Positions 8,896-18,067 of a DNA stretch of 50,503 nucleotides are shown here, piece by piece. Numbering within the stretch: the stretch's first letter is position 1; each line of letters starts with the position of its first letter. Both the position numbers and the translations under genes were made by a program. Source of the stretch: Sphingobacteriaceae bacterium (GTDB lineage Bacteria > Bacteroidota > Bacteroidia > B-17B0 > Aurantibacillaceae); NCBI GenBank assembly GCA_947453445.1, contig CANGGP010000019.1, forward strand, positions 1 to 50,503. Direction: 5' to 3'. The notes beneath the pieces were generated by a model. The model ran no database searches, was not told the DNA's origin, and saw nothing but the letters and a program-made list of their open reading frames with translations.

Positions 8896-10974
8896 ATGAA
8901 GAAATCCCTATTTACCTGCATATGTAGCCTCTTGCTTTTAAGTTTAGATGCACAAGTTGCCGTATTTGGCAATGTATTTATGAATGGCGAAAGGCTCACT
9001 GATTCTAAGATTATTGTTAAAAGTAAGGGCGCTGTCCTTCAAACCTATACCACAGGTGCTGTTTCCAATTTTAGTTTCGAAGTTGACTTTGGTCCGAATT
9101 ATGAAGTATACATTGAGAACGCCAAAACCTTTCCAATGTTTTTTGAGGTGATTACTGAAAAAGTTCCGATGCGTTTATATGATGCCCAAATGGCGCACGA
9201 TATGGATGCAGGCCTATACGCCCTTGATGATGAGAGGATAGACACAATGCAATTAAAAAAGCCTTTTTATAAAATCATTTACGATGGCAAGAAAAAAATG
9301 GTTGAAGATGAGGCTTATTCGATTGAATTTGAAAAAGGGGTTGTGAAAAAACTCACGCAGTTTTTAATGTCGGGCAAGGTATACTTGGATACTGTTACCG
9401 GTAAAACATTAAAAAACAAAGCCATTTCAGCTTTTGATAAAAATGGTAAGAAGATTGGCACCACCTATACTAACCGTTACGGTGCGTTTTTGTTTTTGCA
9501 TATAATTCCTTCTGAAGTAGTGCGTATAGAAGTGGATGTTGATGATCCTGCCTTTAATGGTTCAAAGGTGAGTATTTTTAACGACAACAAAGTACCCATA
9601 ACTGAAACGGTGATTGATAATGGGAAAGCCAATTGGTTGTTTGACCGAAAATTGGCCAAAACATTGATGGATACCAATTTTACAAGTATTGTTGGCGGTA
9701 AATTAATATCAGCTTCGAATAAGGAAAAGAAATTTTTTGCGAACAAGAGTGTTTATTTAACGGACTCTACAAATAAAATATTATCATTTACAAAAAGTAA
9801 CACCTTAGGTTCGTTTGTATTTGAGCAGATTAAGCCAAACAATTCGTATTTTATTGAGGTAGACAAAAAAGATCTTAAACCGGGTGAGCGTATTGATATG
9901 TTAACCAAAGACGATAATTTTATCGCCACATTAGACAGTTCAATTGAAGATAAGAAAGCTGTACGTTTTAGTTCTGATTACAATAAAATTTACAACGATT
10001 TATCAATTGAAGAGAAGGAAATTAAAATGGAGGTGAAAGCCACCATCTTTGGCGACAATGTAAATCACCCTATTGGCAAGCTTAAAATTTTATTATTAAA
10101 CGATACCTATCAAGTAATTGACAGTGCTTATACCGATAATTTAGGAACCTTTAAGTTTAAGTACTTGCCATTTTTAAAACGCTTTTATCTTAGTGCAGAA
10201 AACACCGACAATATCTTGGATGTATTTCAAAATATTTTGATTTACAGCAGTGATGCCAATTTGATTAAAATAATGACGCATCAAAAAGGCACAAAGTTTT
10301 TGTACAATGCGGTTGCTGCTGAAATGTCGCGATTAAGAGATATTGAATTAGAAGATCCTTGGTTAGAGTATGTAACAAAGAGTGACAGTAAAAAACAAGG
10401 TTCAGAAAGTAAAAAGGCAGAGAGCGTAACTGCCAAACAAACGGGTGAAGTTCAGAACAAAAAAACTGAAAAGGAGAGTAAAAAAACTGAGCAAGTTGTG
10501 AGTAAGAAGGAAGAAAAGAAAGCTGTTAAGAATGAAGAGAAAAATCCTGTAAGTTCAGAAATAGCCTCTGCTCCTTCAGCTTCAACAGGTGAACCCAATG
10601 CTGAAGCGGTGCCTGATGTAAAATCCATTACAGAACAAATTCATTTTGAAAAAAACAAAGCCAATTTAACCCCAGAGTCGAAGGAAATATTGGACAAAAT
10701 TATTTTGGTAATGAATGCCAACAAAAAATTGAAAATTGAAATTTGCGGACATACTGATAGTCAGGGTGCAGCCGATTTTAATATGAGTTTGAGTTCAACA
10801 CGTGCCCTTACCGTTAAAAATTACATTGCATCTGCCGGAATTAAATCAAAGCGCATGAGCACAAAAGGCTTTGGTGAAACCCAACTATTAAACAATTGTA
10901 CCGATGGTGTTAGCTGTACTGAATCAGAACACGCGCAAAACCGCCGTATTGAATTTAAAATATTGAGCGAATAG
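8896..10974 (+). CDS. OmpA-family outer-membrane/peptidoglycan-linking protein
   Basis: 692-aa exported protein. The chosen start, MKKSLFTCICSLLLLSLDAQ, is a clear signal peptide. The middle holds repeated beta-rich segments of the carboxypeptidase-regulatory/CNA-B-like kind (for example GKTLKNKAISAFDKNGKKIG and KFFANKSVYLTDSTN), each ending in statements like GTFKFKYLPF. A Lys/Glu-rich linker at about residues 495-560 is followed by a C-terminal OmpA domain: IHFEKNKANLTPESKEIL, then ICGHTDSQGAADFNMSLSSTRA and NRRIEFKI. This domain binds peptidoglycan. The gene is 4 bp from gldC, so the two are co-transcribed, which suggests a role in the gliding/secretion envelope. Confidence 0.88.
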   Translation: MKKSLFTCICSLLLLSLDAQVAVFGNVFMNGERLTDSKIIVKSKGAVLQTYTTGAVSNFSFEVDFGPNYEVYIENAKTFPMFFEVITEKVPMRLYDAQMAHDMDAGLYALDDERIDTMQLKKPFYKIIYDGKKKMVEDEAYSIEFEKGVVKKLTQFLMSGKVYLDTVTGKTLKNKAISAFDKNGKKIGTTYTNRYGAFLFLHIIPSEVVRIEVDVDDPAFNGSKVSIFNDNKVPITETVIDNGKANWLFDRKLAKTLMDTNFTSIVGGKLISASNKEKKFFANKSVYLTDSTNKILSFTKSNTLGSFVFEQIKPNNSYFIEVDKKDLKPGERIDMLTKDDNFIATLDSSIEDKKAVRFSSDYNKIYNDLSIEEKEIKMEVKATIFGDNVNHPIGKLKILLLNDTYQVIDSAYTDNLGTFKFKYLPFLKRFYLSAENTDNILDVFQNILIYSSDANLIKIMTHQKGTKFLYNAVAAEMSRLRDIELEDPWLEYVTKSDSKKQGSESKKAESVTAKQTGEVQNKKTEKESKKTEQVVSKKEEKKAVKNEEKNPVSSEIASAPSASTGEPNAEAVPDVKSITEQIHFEKNKANLTPESKEILDKIILVMNANKKLKIEICGHTDSQGAADFNMSLSSTRALTVKNYIASAGIKSKRMSTKGFGETQLLNNCTDGVSCTESEHAQNRRIEFKILSE

Positions 10975-10978
10975 TTCT

Positions 10979-11302
10979 ATGAAAAGTTCTGAAATTAAAT
11001 TTACCATTGATTTGGATGAAAATAATCTTCCTCAAAACATACATTGGGAGGCCAGTGATGCAAACGAAGGGAGTTCATGTAAAAGTATGATGGTGGCACT
11101 TTGGGACACCAAAGAAAACAACACCTTGCGAATAGATTTGTGGACCAAAGACATGATGGTAGATGAGATGAAAAAGTTTTACATTCAAAATGTGATGACG
11201 CTCACCGACACTTATTTAAAGGCAACAGGTGATGAAGTAACTGCCAAAAAAGTAAAGTCATACTTTAATGACATCGGTCTTTCGCTCGGCGTATTAAAAT
11301 AA
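10979..11302 (+). CDS. gldC: Gliding motility protein GldC
   Basis: 107-aa protein matching the GldC family of Bacteroidota, with the typical opening SEIKFTIDLDENNLPQNIHWEA and LWDTKENNTLRIDLWTKDM. In Flavobacterium johnsoniae gldC improves gliding without being strictly required; its biochemical role is not established. No signal peptide or membrane segment is seen, so it is presumably cytoplasmic. Its start is 4 bp after the stop of the OmpA-like gene. In other genomes gldC is often beside gldB, which is not present here. Confidence 0.9.
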   Translation: MKSSEIKFTIDLDENNLPQNIHWEASDANEGSSCKSMMVALWDTKENNTLRIDLWTKDMMVDEMKKFYIQNVMTLTDTYLKATGDEVTAKKVKSYFNDIGLSLGVLK

Positions 11303-11373
11303 AAATCTTCCTTTTTTAAATTAGATCCAATTATTTCTCAAAGAAAATTGGGATAATTGATTGTAAACGTTAA

Positions 11374-11392
11374 TTTAGATTATTAATCTAAA
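11374..11392. promoter_or_regulatory. 19-bp palindrome, candidate metal-regulator operator
   Basis: TTTAGATTA-T-TAATCTAAA: two perfect 9-bp arms around one centre base, ending 13 bp before the ATG of the ZIP-type transporter. Its size, symmetry and outer TTAG...CTAA bases resemble the 19-bp boxes bound by DtxR/IdeR/MntR-type repressors. Binding there would block transcription or translation initiation. The link to a particular regulator is inference; no such regulator gene is in the window. Confidence 0.55.
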
Positions 11393-11405
11393 AAACAATT
11401 CAACT

Positions 11406-12431
11406 ATGAAAAAGGTTTTATTATCCTCTTCCCTTGTTCTTGCATTTGTTATCGGCGGTTGGCTCTTTTGGCACAATGATGCCGGAGCCGGAGAAACCGT
11501 TATGCATCCGAGTACCAAATATGCAATTTGGGCTTTTGTAATTGGTGCCTTGGTTACCATATCATTACCAATTGGTGCATTAACCGGCTTGGCTTTAAAA
11601 CCCGGACCAAAAATGACAGCCATTATGACTGCTTTTGGAGCGGGCGCTTTGTTGGCGGCTTTGAGTGTTGAATTAATTGCACCAACAGTAGAAGAAATCA
11701 TTGGTCACGCGAATAGTCCAAGCAATATGGCACACGACAGAAGTCATGCCATTGCCACCATGAGTGCCTTGTTGATTGGTTGTATTGCCGGTGGTTTCCT
11801 TTTTTATACACTTGATGAATTAATTAATAGTCAAGGTGGATTTTTGCGCAAAGTAGGAAGCACCTTGGGACACATAGCAAAAAAACACCCTGAAAAAAGT
11901 TTGGATTCTAAAACCGTTTCTGAACATCAACATGAAGGAGGACAAGAACACGGTGGCGCACCAATGGCCATTTGGTTGGGATTGTTGATTGACGGTATTC
12001 CTGAAAGTTTTGTAATAGGCGCCGGTTTTTTGGCCATTTTAAGCGGGCGATTAGCGGCGGGGGTTGATCCTTCATTCACTGAGGTGTTGCCATATACTTT
12101 AATTGCCGGTTTATTTTTATCAAACTTTCCGGAGGCATTGTCAGCAAGCTTAGGCATGAAAAAATCAGGCATGAGCACCAATAAAATTATGATGATGTGG
12201 ATGTCGTTGGTGGTGATTATTGCTGTGGGTTCATTGGCGGGATATTATATTGGTTCGTCAATTCCACACGTTTATGAAATAGGTATTGAAGGATTGGCAG
12301 CAGGCGCGATGCTCACCATGATTGCTCAAACCATGATTCCGGAAGCGGTTCACTTGGGCGGTGTGAGTGTGGTTGGTTTAAGCACTTTGATTGGTTATTT
12401 AAGTGCCGTAGCCTTTAAATTATTTGAATAA
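11406..12431 (+). CDS. ZIP-family metal transporter
   Basis: 341-aa membrane protein of the ZIP (zinc/iron permease) type with about eight helices. The two metal-site helices carry IDGIPES (residues 195-201) and SNFPEALSAS (239-248), variants of the ZIP motifs HxxPEG/HNFPEG. In both, residues that usually are His or Gly are changed, so specificity may differ from the zinc importers. The cytoplasmic loop between helices III and IV contains a His cluster at H174, H176 and H182. A 19-bp palindrome lies just upstream. Its stop codon abuts the stop of the convergent TolC-like gene. Confidence 0.85.
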   Translation: MKKVLLSSSLVLAFVIGGWLFWHNDAGAGETVMHPSTKYAIWAFVIGALVTISLPIGALTGLALKPGPKMTAIMTAFGAGALLAALSVELIAPTVEEIIGHANSPSNMAHDRSHAIATMSALLIGCIAGGFLFYTLDELINSQGGFLRKVGSTLGHIAKKHPEKSLDSKTVSEHQHEGGQEHGGAPMAIWLGLLIDGIPESFVIGAGFLAILSGRLAAGVDPSFTEVLPYTLIAGLFLSNFPEALSASLGMKKSGMSTNKIMMMWMSLVVIIAVGSLAGYYIGSSIPHVYEIGIEGLAAGAMLTMIAQTMIPEAVHLGGVSVVGLSTLIGYLSAVAFKLFE

Positions 12432-13673
12432 TTACTTGGCCATTAAATACTGCATTTTTAATACTGCCAAATCATTTTGATAAATAACATTTAAGTAATT
12501 GCTTTCAATGTTTAGCGCATTGGTCACAACCGTTAGATAATCAACGTAAGTAATTTCTTTTTGGTCATAAGCCTTTAAAGCTTGCGTGATGATTACTTTG
12601 GAACTTGTTAGAGCAGTACTTTTATAATACTGAATGCTATTTTGGTATTTCAAATACAAATTGTAAGCCTGTTTAAATTGGCCTTCGAACATTGTTTTAT
12701 TGTAGTTATAGTCTGATTGCGCCACTTGGGTTTTAATGTCGGCAGCCTTTACCTTTGCATTGTTTGGATAAAACCACAAGGGTACATTCACCCCTAATAA
12801 AACACCTTGTAAACGGTCTTTAGTGCTTAATGTGTATGGACCATTGCCATAATCAGCAGGACCATAAATTGAAAGATTCCAATAACCGATTTGTAAATCA
12901 GGTAAAATTTTATTGCGTTCGAGTATTTTATTTTTTTCACCGGAGTTCACTTGTTCGTTTAAATACATTAGGTACGGATGTGCTGTAAAACTTGTACTGT
13001 CGGTACCAATTTTCAAAGGCGTTTGCGCCAAATCTTCACGTGAGGCATCTATTTCTTCATCACTATTTAAAAGGGTTTGTAACTGTATGTGGTAGGTATT
13101 GATATCTTCTTCATTTTCTAAAATTTGATTTTTAATCTCTAATACTTTGGCTTCTGCTGCAGTTTTTTCCAATAAACTTCCTCCCCCACTTTCGTATTTA
13201 ATTTTACCTGAATTGGCAAAACTTTGATAAATGCTATCTTCCTTTTTCAACAAATCTTGAATACTGTAATAATACAACAAGGAATAATAGGCTGATTTGA
13301 TTTGGTAGATTAAATCAGATTCAGTTGCTGCCAGTTTATATTGAGCACCTTTAATGTAGGATTTGGCGAGGGCATTGTGGCTAGTAAACACCGTTGGAAA
13401 CGGAATTGTTTGTGTAATGGTGATACTATTATCGTATTTATACAATGAGTTAAATTGGCCTTGGGCAAATAAAACATTGGCTTTCGGAATTTCTGTTGAA
13501 CCCTTTTTAAATTGTTTCTGATAATCAATTTCGAGTTTACCGGTTTTTATATTTTCATTGTTCTTTAAACCATAGTCGATACATTGTTGCAATGTTAAAA
13601 TCTTATGCACCGGGCCTTGAGCAGAAATAACTGATGCCAAACAAACAAATAAAACAATTAATTTAAAATTCAT
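12432..13673 (-). CDS. TolC-family outer-membrane efflux protein
   Basis: 413-aa protein with signal peptide MNFKLIVLFVCLASVISAQ and the alpha-helical coiled-coil repeats typical of the outer membrane efflux protein family (TLQQCIDYGLKNNENI at the start of the first repeat; YDQKEITYVDYLTVVTNALNIE in the second). It would form the outer-membrane channel of a tripartite RND or ABC exporter. No inner-membrane pump or adaptor is adjacent; the nearest candidates are the adaptor and permeases at 44-50 kb. Convergent with the ZIP-type gene with no spacer, so metal export is a possibility but not shown. Confidence 0.88.
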   Translation of the reverse strand: MNFKLIVLFVCLASVISAQGPVHKILTLQQCIDYGLKNNENIKTGKLEIDYQKQFKKGSTEIPKANVLFAQGQFNSLYKYDNSITITQTIPFPTVFTSHNALAKSYIKGAQYKLAATESDLIYQIKSAYYSLLYYYSIQDLLKKEDSIYQSFANSGKIKYESGGGSLLEKTAAEAKVLEIKNQILENEEDINTYHIQLQTLLNSDEEIDASREDLAQTPLKIGTDSTSFTAHPYLMYLNEQVNSGEKNKILERNKILPDLQIGYWNLSIYGPADYGNGPYTLSTKDRLQGVLLGVNVPLWFYPNNAKVKAADIKTQVAQSDYNYNKTMFEGQFKQAYNLYLKYQNSIQYYKSTALTSSKVIITQALKAYDQKEITYVDYLTVVTNALNIESNYLNVIYQNDLAVLKMQYLMAK

Positions 13674-13977
13674 AAGCGAAATTTTAATGATGATTATTCT
13701 AAATTAAAGAAATTAAATGAATACCAAAAAAAGAGCTGAAATCTAAAGTAAAATTGGTGTAAGCATAAAATACTAGACAAAACTTCTTTCGCTAAGGATA
13801 CGAAGGATTCAGGATTCACTGTTCAGTTGATTAACCGACACATGTGTTAGATTGATTTCAATAAAATAATTAAATTTACAAGGATGTCGCAAGAGCAACA
13901 AAATCAGGCATCCCAACTAATAACTCCGATTGAATTAATATTCTTAGTAGAATTTTGTAAAATCTTCAATCAATAAA
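13674..13977. other. Intergenic region between mutase operon end and TolC-like gene
   Basis: About 304 bp. It should hold the promoter of the TolC-like gene on the minus strand, though I see no good TTTG/TAnnTTTG pair. On the plus strand a 30-codon ORF (ATG 13884, stop 13974-13976) is preceded by AAGG and starts MSQEQQNQASQLITP; it ends just before the mutase stop codon. It is too short to call coding from sequence alone. No terminator hairpin with a T-run is visible after the mutase gene. Confidence 0.4.
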
Positions 13978-16104
13978 TTAAGCGTGTTCAGCTATAAGTT
14001 TTTCTAGTATACCAATTGCAGAGTGACTAATAACGGTACCCGGACCAAAAATAAAGGCCACACCGGCATCGTACAAAAATTGATAATCTTGTTGGGGAAT
14101 CACGCCACCGGCAACAATCATAATGTCGGGGCGGTTAAATTTTTTCAACTCGGCAATAACTTGCGGAATGAGTGTTTTATGACCGGCTGCCAAACTCGAC
14201 ACGCCTAAAATATGTACGTCATTTTCGATGGCTTGCTTGGCCACTTCATAAGGTGTTTGAAATAATGGACCGATATCAACATCAAAACCCATGTCGGCAA
14301 AACTGGTGGCAATTACTTTAGCGCCCCTGTCGTGACCATCCTGGCCTATTTTTGCAACCATGATGCGTGGACGTCGGCCGTCTAATTCTGCAAATTGATC
14401 AGCCAATGTTCTGGCTTTTTGAAAATCCTTATCCATTTTAATTTCTTTACTATAAACACCAGCAATTGATTTGGTGGTGGCTTTATATCTGCCAAAAACA
14501 ATTTCCAAGGCAAAAGAAATTTCACCCAAGCTGCAACGGCATTCGGCGGCTTCAATAGAAAGGGCCAACAAATTACCTTCACCTGTTTTTGCTGCTTCAG
14601 TGAGTGCATTTAATGCTGCTTGCGCCTTGGTTTCATCACGATTGGCTTTAAGTGTTTTAAGTCTTTCTATTTGTTGTAATCTCACTTTGGTGTTATCTAC
14701 ATCACGTACTTCAACATCAATTTTATCAGCCACTTGGTAGCGGTTTACACCCACAATAATATCTCTTCCGCCATCGATGCGCGCTTGTTTTTTCGCTGCG
14801 GCTTCTTCAATGCGCATTTTCGGTAATCCCGATTCAATGGCTTTGGTCATGCCTCCCAATTGTTCGATTTCTTCAATTAATGCCCAAGCCTTATGCGCAA
14901 TGTCGTTGGTTAATTTTTCGAGGTGATAACTGCCACCCCAAGGATCAACAACGCGACAAATATTTGTTTCGTTTTGTAAAACCAATTGTGTATTTCTGGC
15001 AATGCGGGCACTAAAATCGGTTGGTAAAGCAATCGCTTCATCCAATGCATTGGTGTGTAAACTTTGTGTATGGCCCATCGCTGCCGAAAGTGCTTCTACA
15101 CATGTACGCGTTACGTTATTAAATGGATCTTGTTCTGTTAAACTCCAACCACTGGTTTGGCAGTGTGTTCGTAAAGCCAATGATTTGTTGTTTTTAGGAT
15201 TAAATTGCTTCACCAATTTGGCCCACAACATTCTGGCGGCGCGCATTTTGGCAATCTCCATAAAGTGATTCATGCCAATGGCCCAAAAAAATGAAAGCCT
15301 TGGTGCAAAATCATCAATGTCTAATCCTGCTTTTATTCCGCTTCTTAAGTACTCTAAACCATTGGCCAATGTGTATGCCAATTCAATATCTGCAGTGGCA
15401 CCGGCTTCCTGCATGTGATAGCCGCTTATTGAAATGGAATTAAACTTCGGCATATTTTTAGAGGTGAACTCAAAAATATCGGCAATTATTTTCATGCTTT
15501 GAGCCGGCGGATAGATATAGGTGTTGCGCACCATGAATTCTTTTAGAATATCATTTTGAATGGTGCCCTGTAACTGATTTAAACTAACGCCTTGCTCCTT
15601 GGCGGCAACGATATAAAAAGCCAAAATTGGCAATACCGCACCGTTCATGGTCATGGAAACACTCATTTGATCAAGGGGTATTTGATCAAATAAAATTTTC
15701 ATGTCCAAAATGCTATCAATGGCTACACCTGCCTTACCAACATCTCCTTCTACCCTATCGTTATCGCTATCGTAACCACGGTGAGTGGCCAAATCAAATG
15801 CCACCGACAAACCTTTTTGACCGGCAGCTAAGTTCTTTTTGTAAAACGCATTGCTGTCTTCAGCAGTACTGAAACCTGCGTATTGACGAATTGTCCATGG
15901 ATTTTTCACATACATACTACTGTATGGTCCACGTAAAAAGGGAGCAATACCGGCTACAAATTTTAAATGTTCAAGGTCATGAATATCCTGCTCAGTTAAG
16001 TTCGCTTGGATGGTAATATCTTCGGCAAAAGTGAAAGAGTCGGCAGAAGGAAAAGCAGTTTCACCTTTTACTGTGTATTTTAAATGGTTGAATGATTTAC
16101 GCAT
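13978..16104 (-). CDS. scpA: Methylmalonyl-CoA mutase, large (catalytic) subunit
   Basis: Adenosylcobalamin-dependent enzyme that interconverts succinyl-CoA and (R)-methylmalonyl-CoA, linking the TCA cycle with propionate metabolism. 708 aa, the usual size of the large subunit (also called MutB). The N-terminal TIM barrel includes [13 protein letters not shown] with the substrate-pocket Tyr75. The C-terminal cobalamin domain has the base-off DxHxxG motif D589-x-H591-xx-G594 in [10 protein letters not shown], plus later GVSSLAAGH and VAGGVIP. It overlaps the small-subunit gene by 8 bp, which indicates translational coupling. No cobalamin riboswitch is seen in front of the operon. Confidence 0.96.
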   Translation of the reverse strand: MRKSFNHLKYTVKGETAFPSADSFTFAEDITIQANLTEQDIHDLEHLKFVAGIAPFLRGPYSSMYVKNPWTIRQYAGFSTAEDSNAFYKKNLAAGQKGLSVAFDLATHRGYDSDNDRVEGDVGKAGVAIDSILDMKILFDQIPLDQMSVSMTMNGAVLPILAFYIVAAKEQGVSLNQLQGTIQNDILKEFMVRNTYIYPPAQSMKIIADIFEFTSKNMPKFNSISISGYHMQEAGATADIELAYTLANGLEYLRSGIKAGLDIDDFAPRLSFFWAIGMNHFMEIAKMRAARMLWAKLVKQFNPKNNKSLALRTHCQTSGWSLTEQDPFNNVTRTCVEALSAAMGHTQSLHTNALDEAIALPTDFSARIARNTQLVLQNETNICRVVDPWGGSYHLEKLTNDIAHKAWALIEEIEQLGGMTKAIESGLPKMRIEEAAAKKQARIDGGRDIIVGVNRYQVADKIDVEVRDVDNTKVRLQQIERLKTLKANRDETKAQAALNALTEAAKTGEGNLLALSIEAAECRCSLGEISFALEIVFGRYKATTKSIAGVYSKEIKMDKDFQKARTLADQFAELDGRRPRIMVAKIGQDGHDRGAKVIATSFADMGFDVDIGPLFQTPYEVAKQAIENDVHILGVSSLAAGHKTLIPQVIAELKKFNRPDIMIVAGGVIPQQDYQFLYDAGVAFIFGPGTVISHSAIGILEKLIAEHA

Positions 16105-17413
16105 GCTTGGTGAGATTTAGCAGTTCGTAATGAAGAACAGGATTGTTGATTGGCAATTGTTTGAGTACTGTTATTTCGGCATCAGACAAAGTGATTGGGT
16201 CTTTTTCATTTTTAAATTTATTCACGCCAATCACAGTTTGCGAAAGGTTGTTAACCTGTTCTTGTTTTAAAGACGCTTGACGTTTAATTTCATTTTTAAA
16301 TACATTGTTCTTCACACAACTTAAATAACCACCTTCAGTTTCAAAATACTTAAAAGTTTCAAGTGCTTTTTGTGCAATTGTATCGGTTAAGTTTTCAATG
16401 TAATATGAGCCGCATGCCACATCGGCAATTTTATCGAAGTAACTTTCGTGTTTTAAAATTAATTGTTGATTCAAGGCCAATCGTGTGGCAGATTTATCTT
16501 TCACTGCATTGAACACATCGTAATCATTTACACACAGTTCGTTGCATCCGCCGGCTACAGCGGCCATGGCTTCTATACTGCTGCGCAACATGTTATTGTG
16601 TTTATCCGAAATTGATTTATTGGTTAATCCTGTTTCAACAATCAAGTATAAATTATTTTTGATTTTGTATTCTGATTTAAAACAATTCCACAATCTTCGA
16701 ATAGCCCTTAACTTGGCAATTTGCGTAAAAAAATCGCTGTTCACCCCAGTTTTAACAACCAAGTCGGATGTTGTAATAATGCCTTTACTGCTTAAATATT
16801 CAAGTTGTTCGATGAGGCCTGAAAAGATGATGGCCACTTCATAATAGGCCAATGCATTCAGGTTATGATAAGGCAAGGCATTCATTGAAATGGCTTTTAT
16901 TTTTCTAAATTCAAGGAAAAATTCCATACAACGGTACCACTCTTCCATGTTTTGAATTTGTTCAAAATTTTGAAAAAAGAGAGAAGCCTGAACATCGTTT
17001 AAATCGTAATTACTTTCAAGATAACTGCGCAATTGATGCACATTGTTTTTATTAATTTCAAATGCAGAATGAATGTATTTAAGTTTTACACCATTCATGG
17101 CAATATTTAAATCATGCGAGTTGGTGTGAAAGAAAAAAGAAGACGCCCCATTGTCGAGATGCGACAAAATTGATTTGTTTATTTCGGCTGAAGAGTCATT
17201 TTTTAAATTCACGCTTATTTCCCAGTCGCTGTGCGTAAAGGCCGGTGCGTATATTTGATTTAAACTTTCGGCTGTGTAAAAGGGCTCAACAAGCATGCCG
17301 TTGTTGTGATGCCATTGCAAACTTTCGTAGGTATCACCTTTTAAATCCTTGATGATTTGGTTTTTCCAATCTTCGGCACTGGAGGCTTTAAATTCTTGAA
17401 ATAAATTATCCAT
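16097..17413 (-). CDS. mutA: Methylmalonyl-CoA mutase, small subunit
   Basis: 438-aa partner of the large subunit in the heterodimeric mutase. It has the mutase barrel framework ([36 protein letters not shown]) but stops after the barrel: there is no C-terminal cobalamin domain and no DxHxxG motif. That makes it shorter than the actinobacterial small subunit of more than 600 aa, but such short forms are usual in Bacteroidota. The role is structural. It lies between a conserved membrane-anchored protein gene 33 bp upstream and the large-subunit gene, which it overlaps. Confidence 0.92.
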   Translation of the reverse strand: MDNLFQEFKASSAEDWKNQIIKDLKGDTYESLQWHHNNGMLVEPFYTAESLNQIYAPAFTHSDWEISVNLKNDSSAEINKSILSHLDNGASSFFFHTNSHDLNIAMNGVKLKYIHSAFEINKNNVHQLRSYLESNYDLNDVQASLFFQNFEQIQNMEEWYRCMEFFLEFRKIKAISMNALPYHNLNALAYYEVAIIFSGLIEQLEYLSSKGIITTSDLVVKTGVNSDFFTQIAKLRAIRRLWNCFKSEYKIKNNLYLIVETGLTNKSISDKHNNMLRSSIEAMAAVAGGCNELCVNDYDVFNAVKDKSATRLALNQQLILKHESYFDKIADVACGSYYIENLTDTIAQKALETFKYFETEGGYLSCVKNNVFKNEIKRQASLKQEQVNNLSQTVIGVNKFKNEKDPITLSDAEITVLKQLPINNPVLHYELLNLTKHA

Positions 17414-17446
17414 GGAATATTTTGATTACAATTTAATTGTACAAGC

Positions 17447-17971
17447 TTAAAAGGATTGACTCACTTCTTTTTTTATGAATTCAATGGCTACATCATTGGG
17501 TAATTTTTTGTCTAAATTGGAAGTAATGTTTAAAATCATCATGGCCAAATCGCTGCCCGGTGCATCGTGTGGCACTTTGGTGGCCGACATGTTAATCAGT
17601 TTAATTATTTCTTCTTTGCTGTTTTTAACCAATTCCCATGAAGCATAACTCATGTAAATTTGCTGTGATAAATTGTGTTCGTATTCGCTTTTAATGGCCT
17701 TGATTAATTCGAGGTGAAATTGGTGTGCATTAAAATTTTGTTTATTTACGCGAATTACCAAACTGTTTGGATTGATGCGTTCAAGAAAAATTACTATGCG
17801 TTCGTATGCTTGAAGACGCAAAGGTGTTACAGCTGATTGATTTGATTTTTTCAATTCTACATTGCGTCGGTCTTGTTCATTATCCAAAAAACCTTTTACG
17901 ATTAACCAAACCGCTACAAAAACGGCTGTAGCCGGTAAAATCATTCTTAATATTTCAAATGCTGCATCCAT
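17447..17971 (-). CDS. Conserved membrane-anchored protein beside methylmalonyl-CoA mutase genes
   Basis: 174-aa protein with one N-terminal membrane segment (about residues 8-27, ILRMILPATAVFVAVWLIVKG) and a long, mostly helical cytoplasmic part including RLQAYERIVIFLERINPNSL and ASWELVKNSKEEIIKLIN. It resembles a Bacteroidota-specific family of unknown function; DUF7935 is my best guess. It is the first gene of the leftward unit with mutA and the large mutase gene, 33 bp upstream. The position suggests co-transcription, but nothing in the sequence links it to mutase function. Confidence 0.7.
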   Translation of the reverse strand: MDAAFEILRMILPATAVFVAVWLIVKGFLDNEQDRRNVELKKSNQSAVTPLRLQAYERIVIFLERINPNSLVIRVNKQNFNAHQFHLELIKAIKSEYEHNLSQQIYMSYASWELVKNSKEEIIKLINMSATKVPHDAPGSDLAMMILNITSNLDKKLPNDVAIEFIKKEVSQSF

Positions 17972-18067
17972 TGTTTTATTTTTACTGTACTAATATCGTG
18001 ATTATTCAAATAATTTAAAACTTTGCTTTACAAGCGCCATTAGCCTTTGTGCCCAAATCTAAAGGTA

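Noticed and set aside
13884-13976. 30-codon ORF MSQEQQNQASQLITP... in the gap before the TolC-like gene
   Set aside because: Too short and without homology support; kept only as a remark in the intergenic entry.
17972-18067. Cobalamin riboswitch expected before the mutase operon
   Set aside because: The 96-bp gap is too short for the full structure and no B12-box-like sequence is visible.
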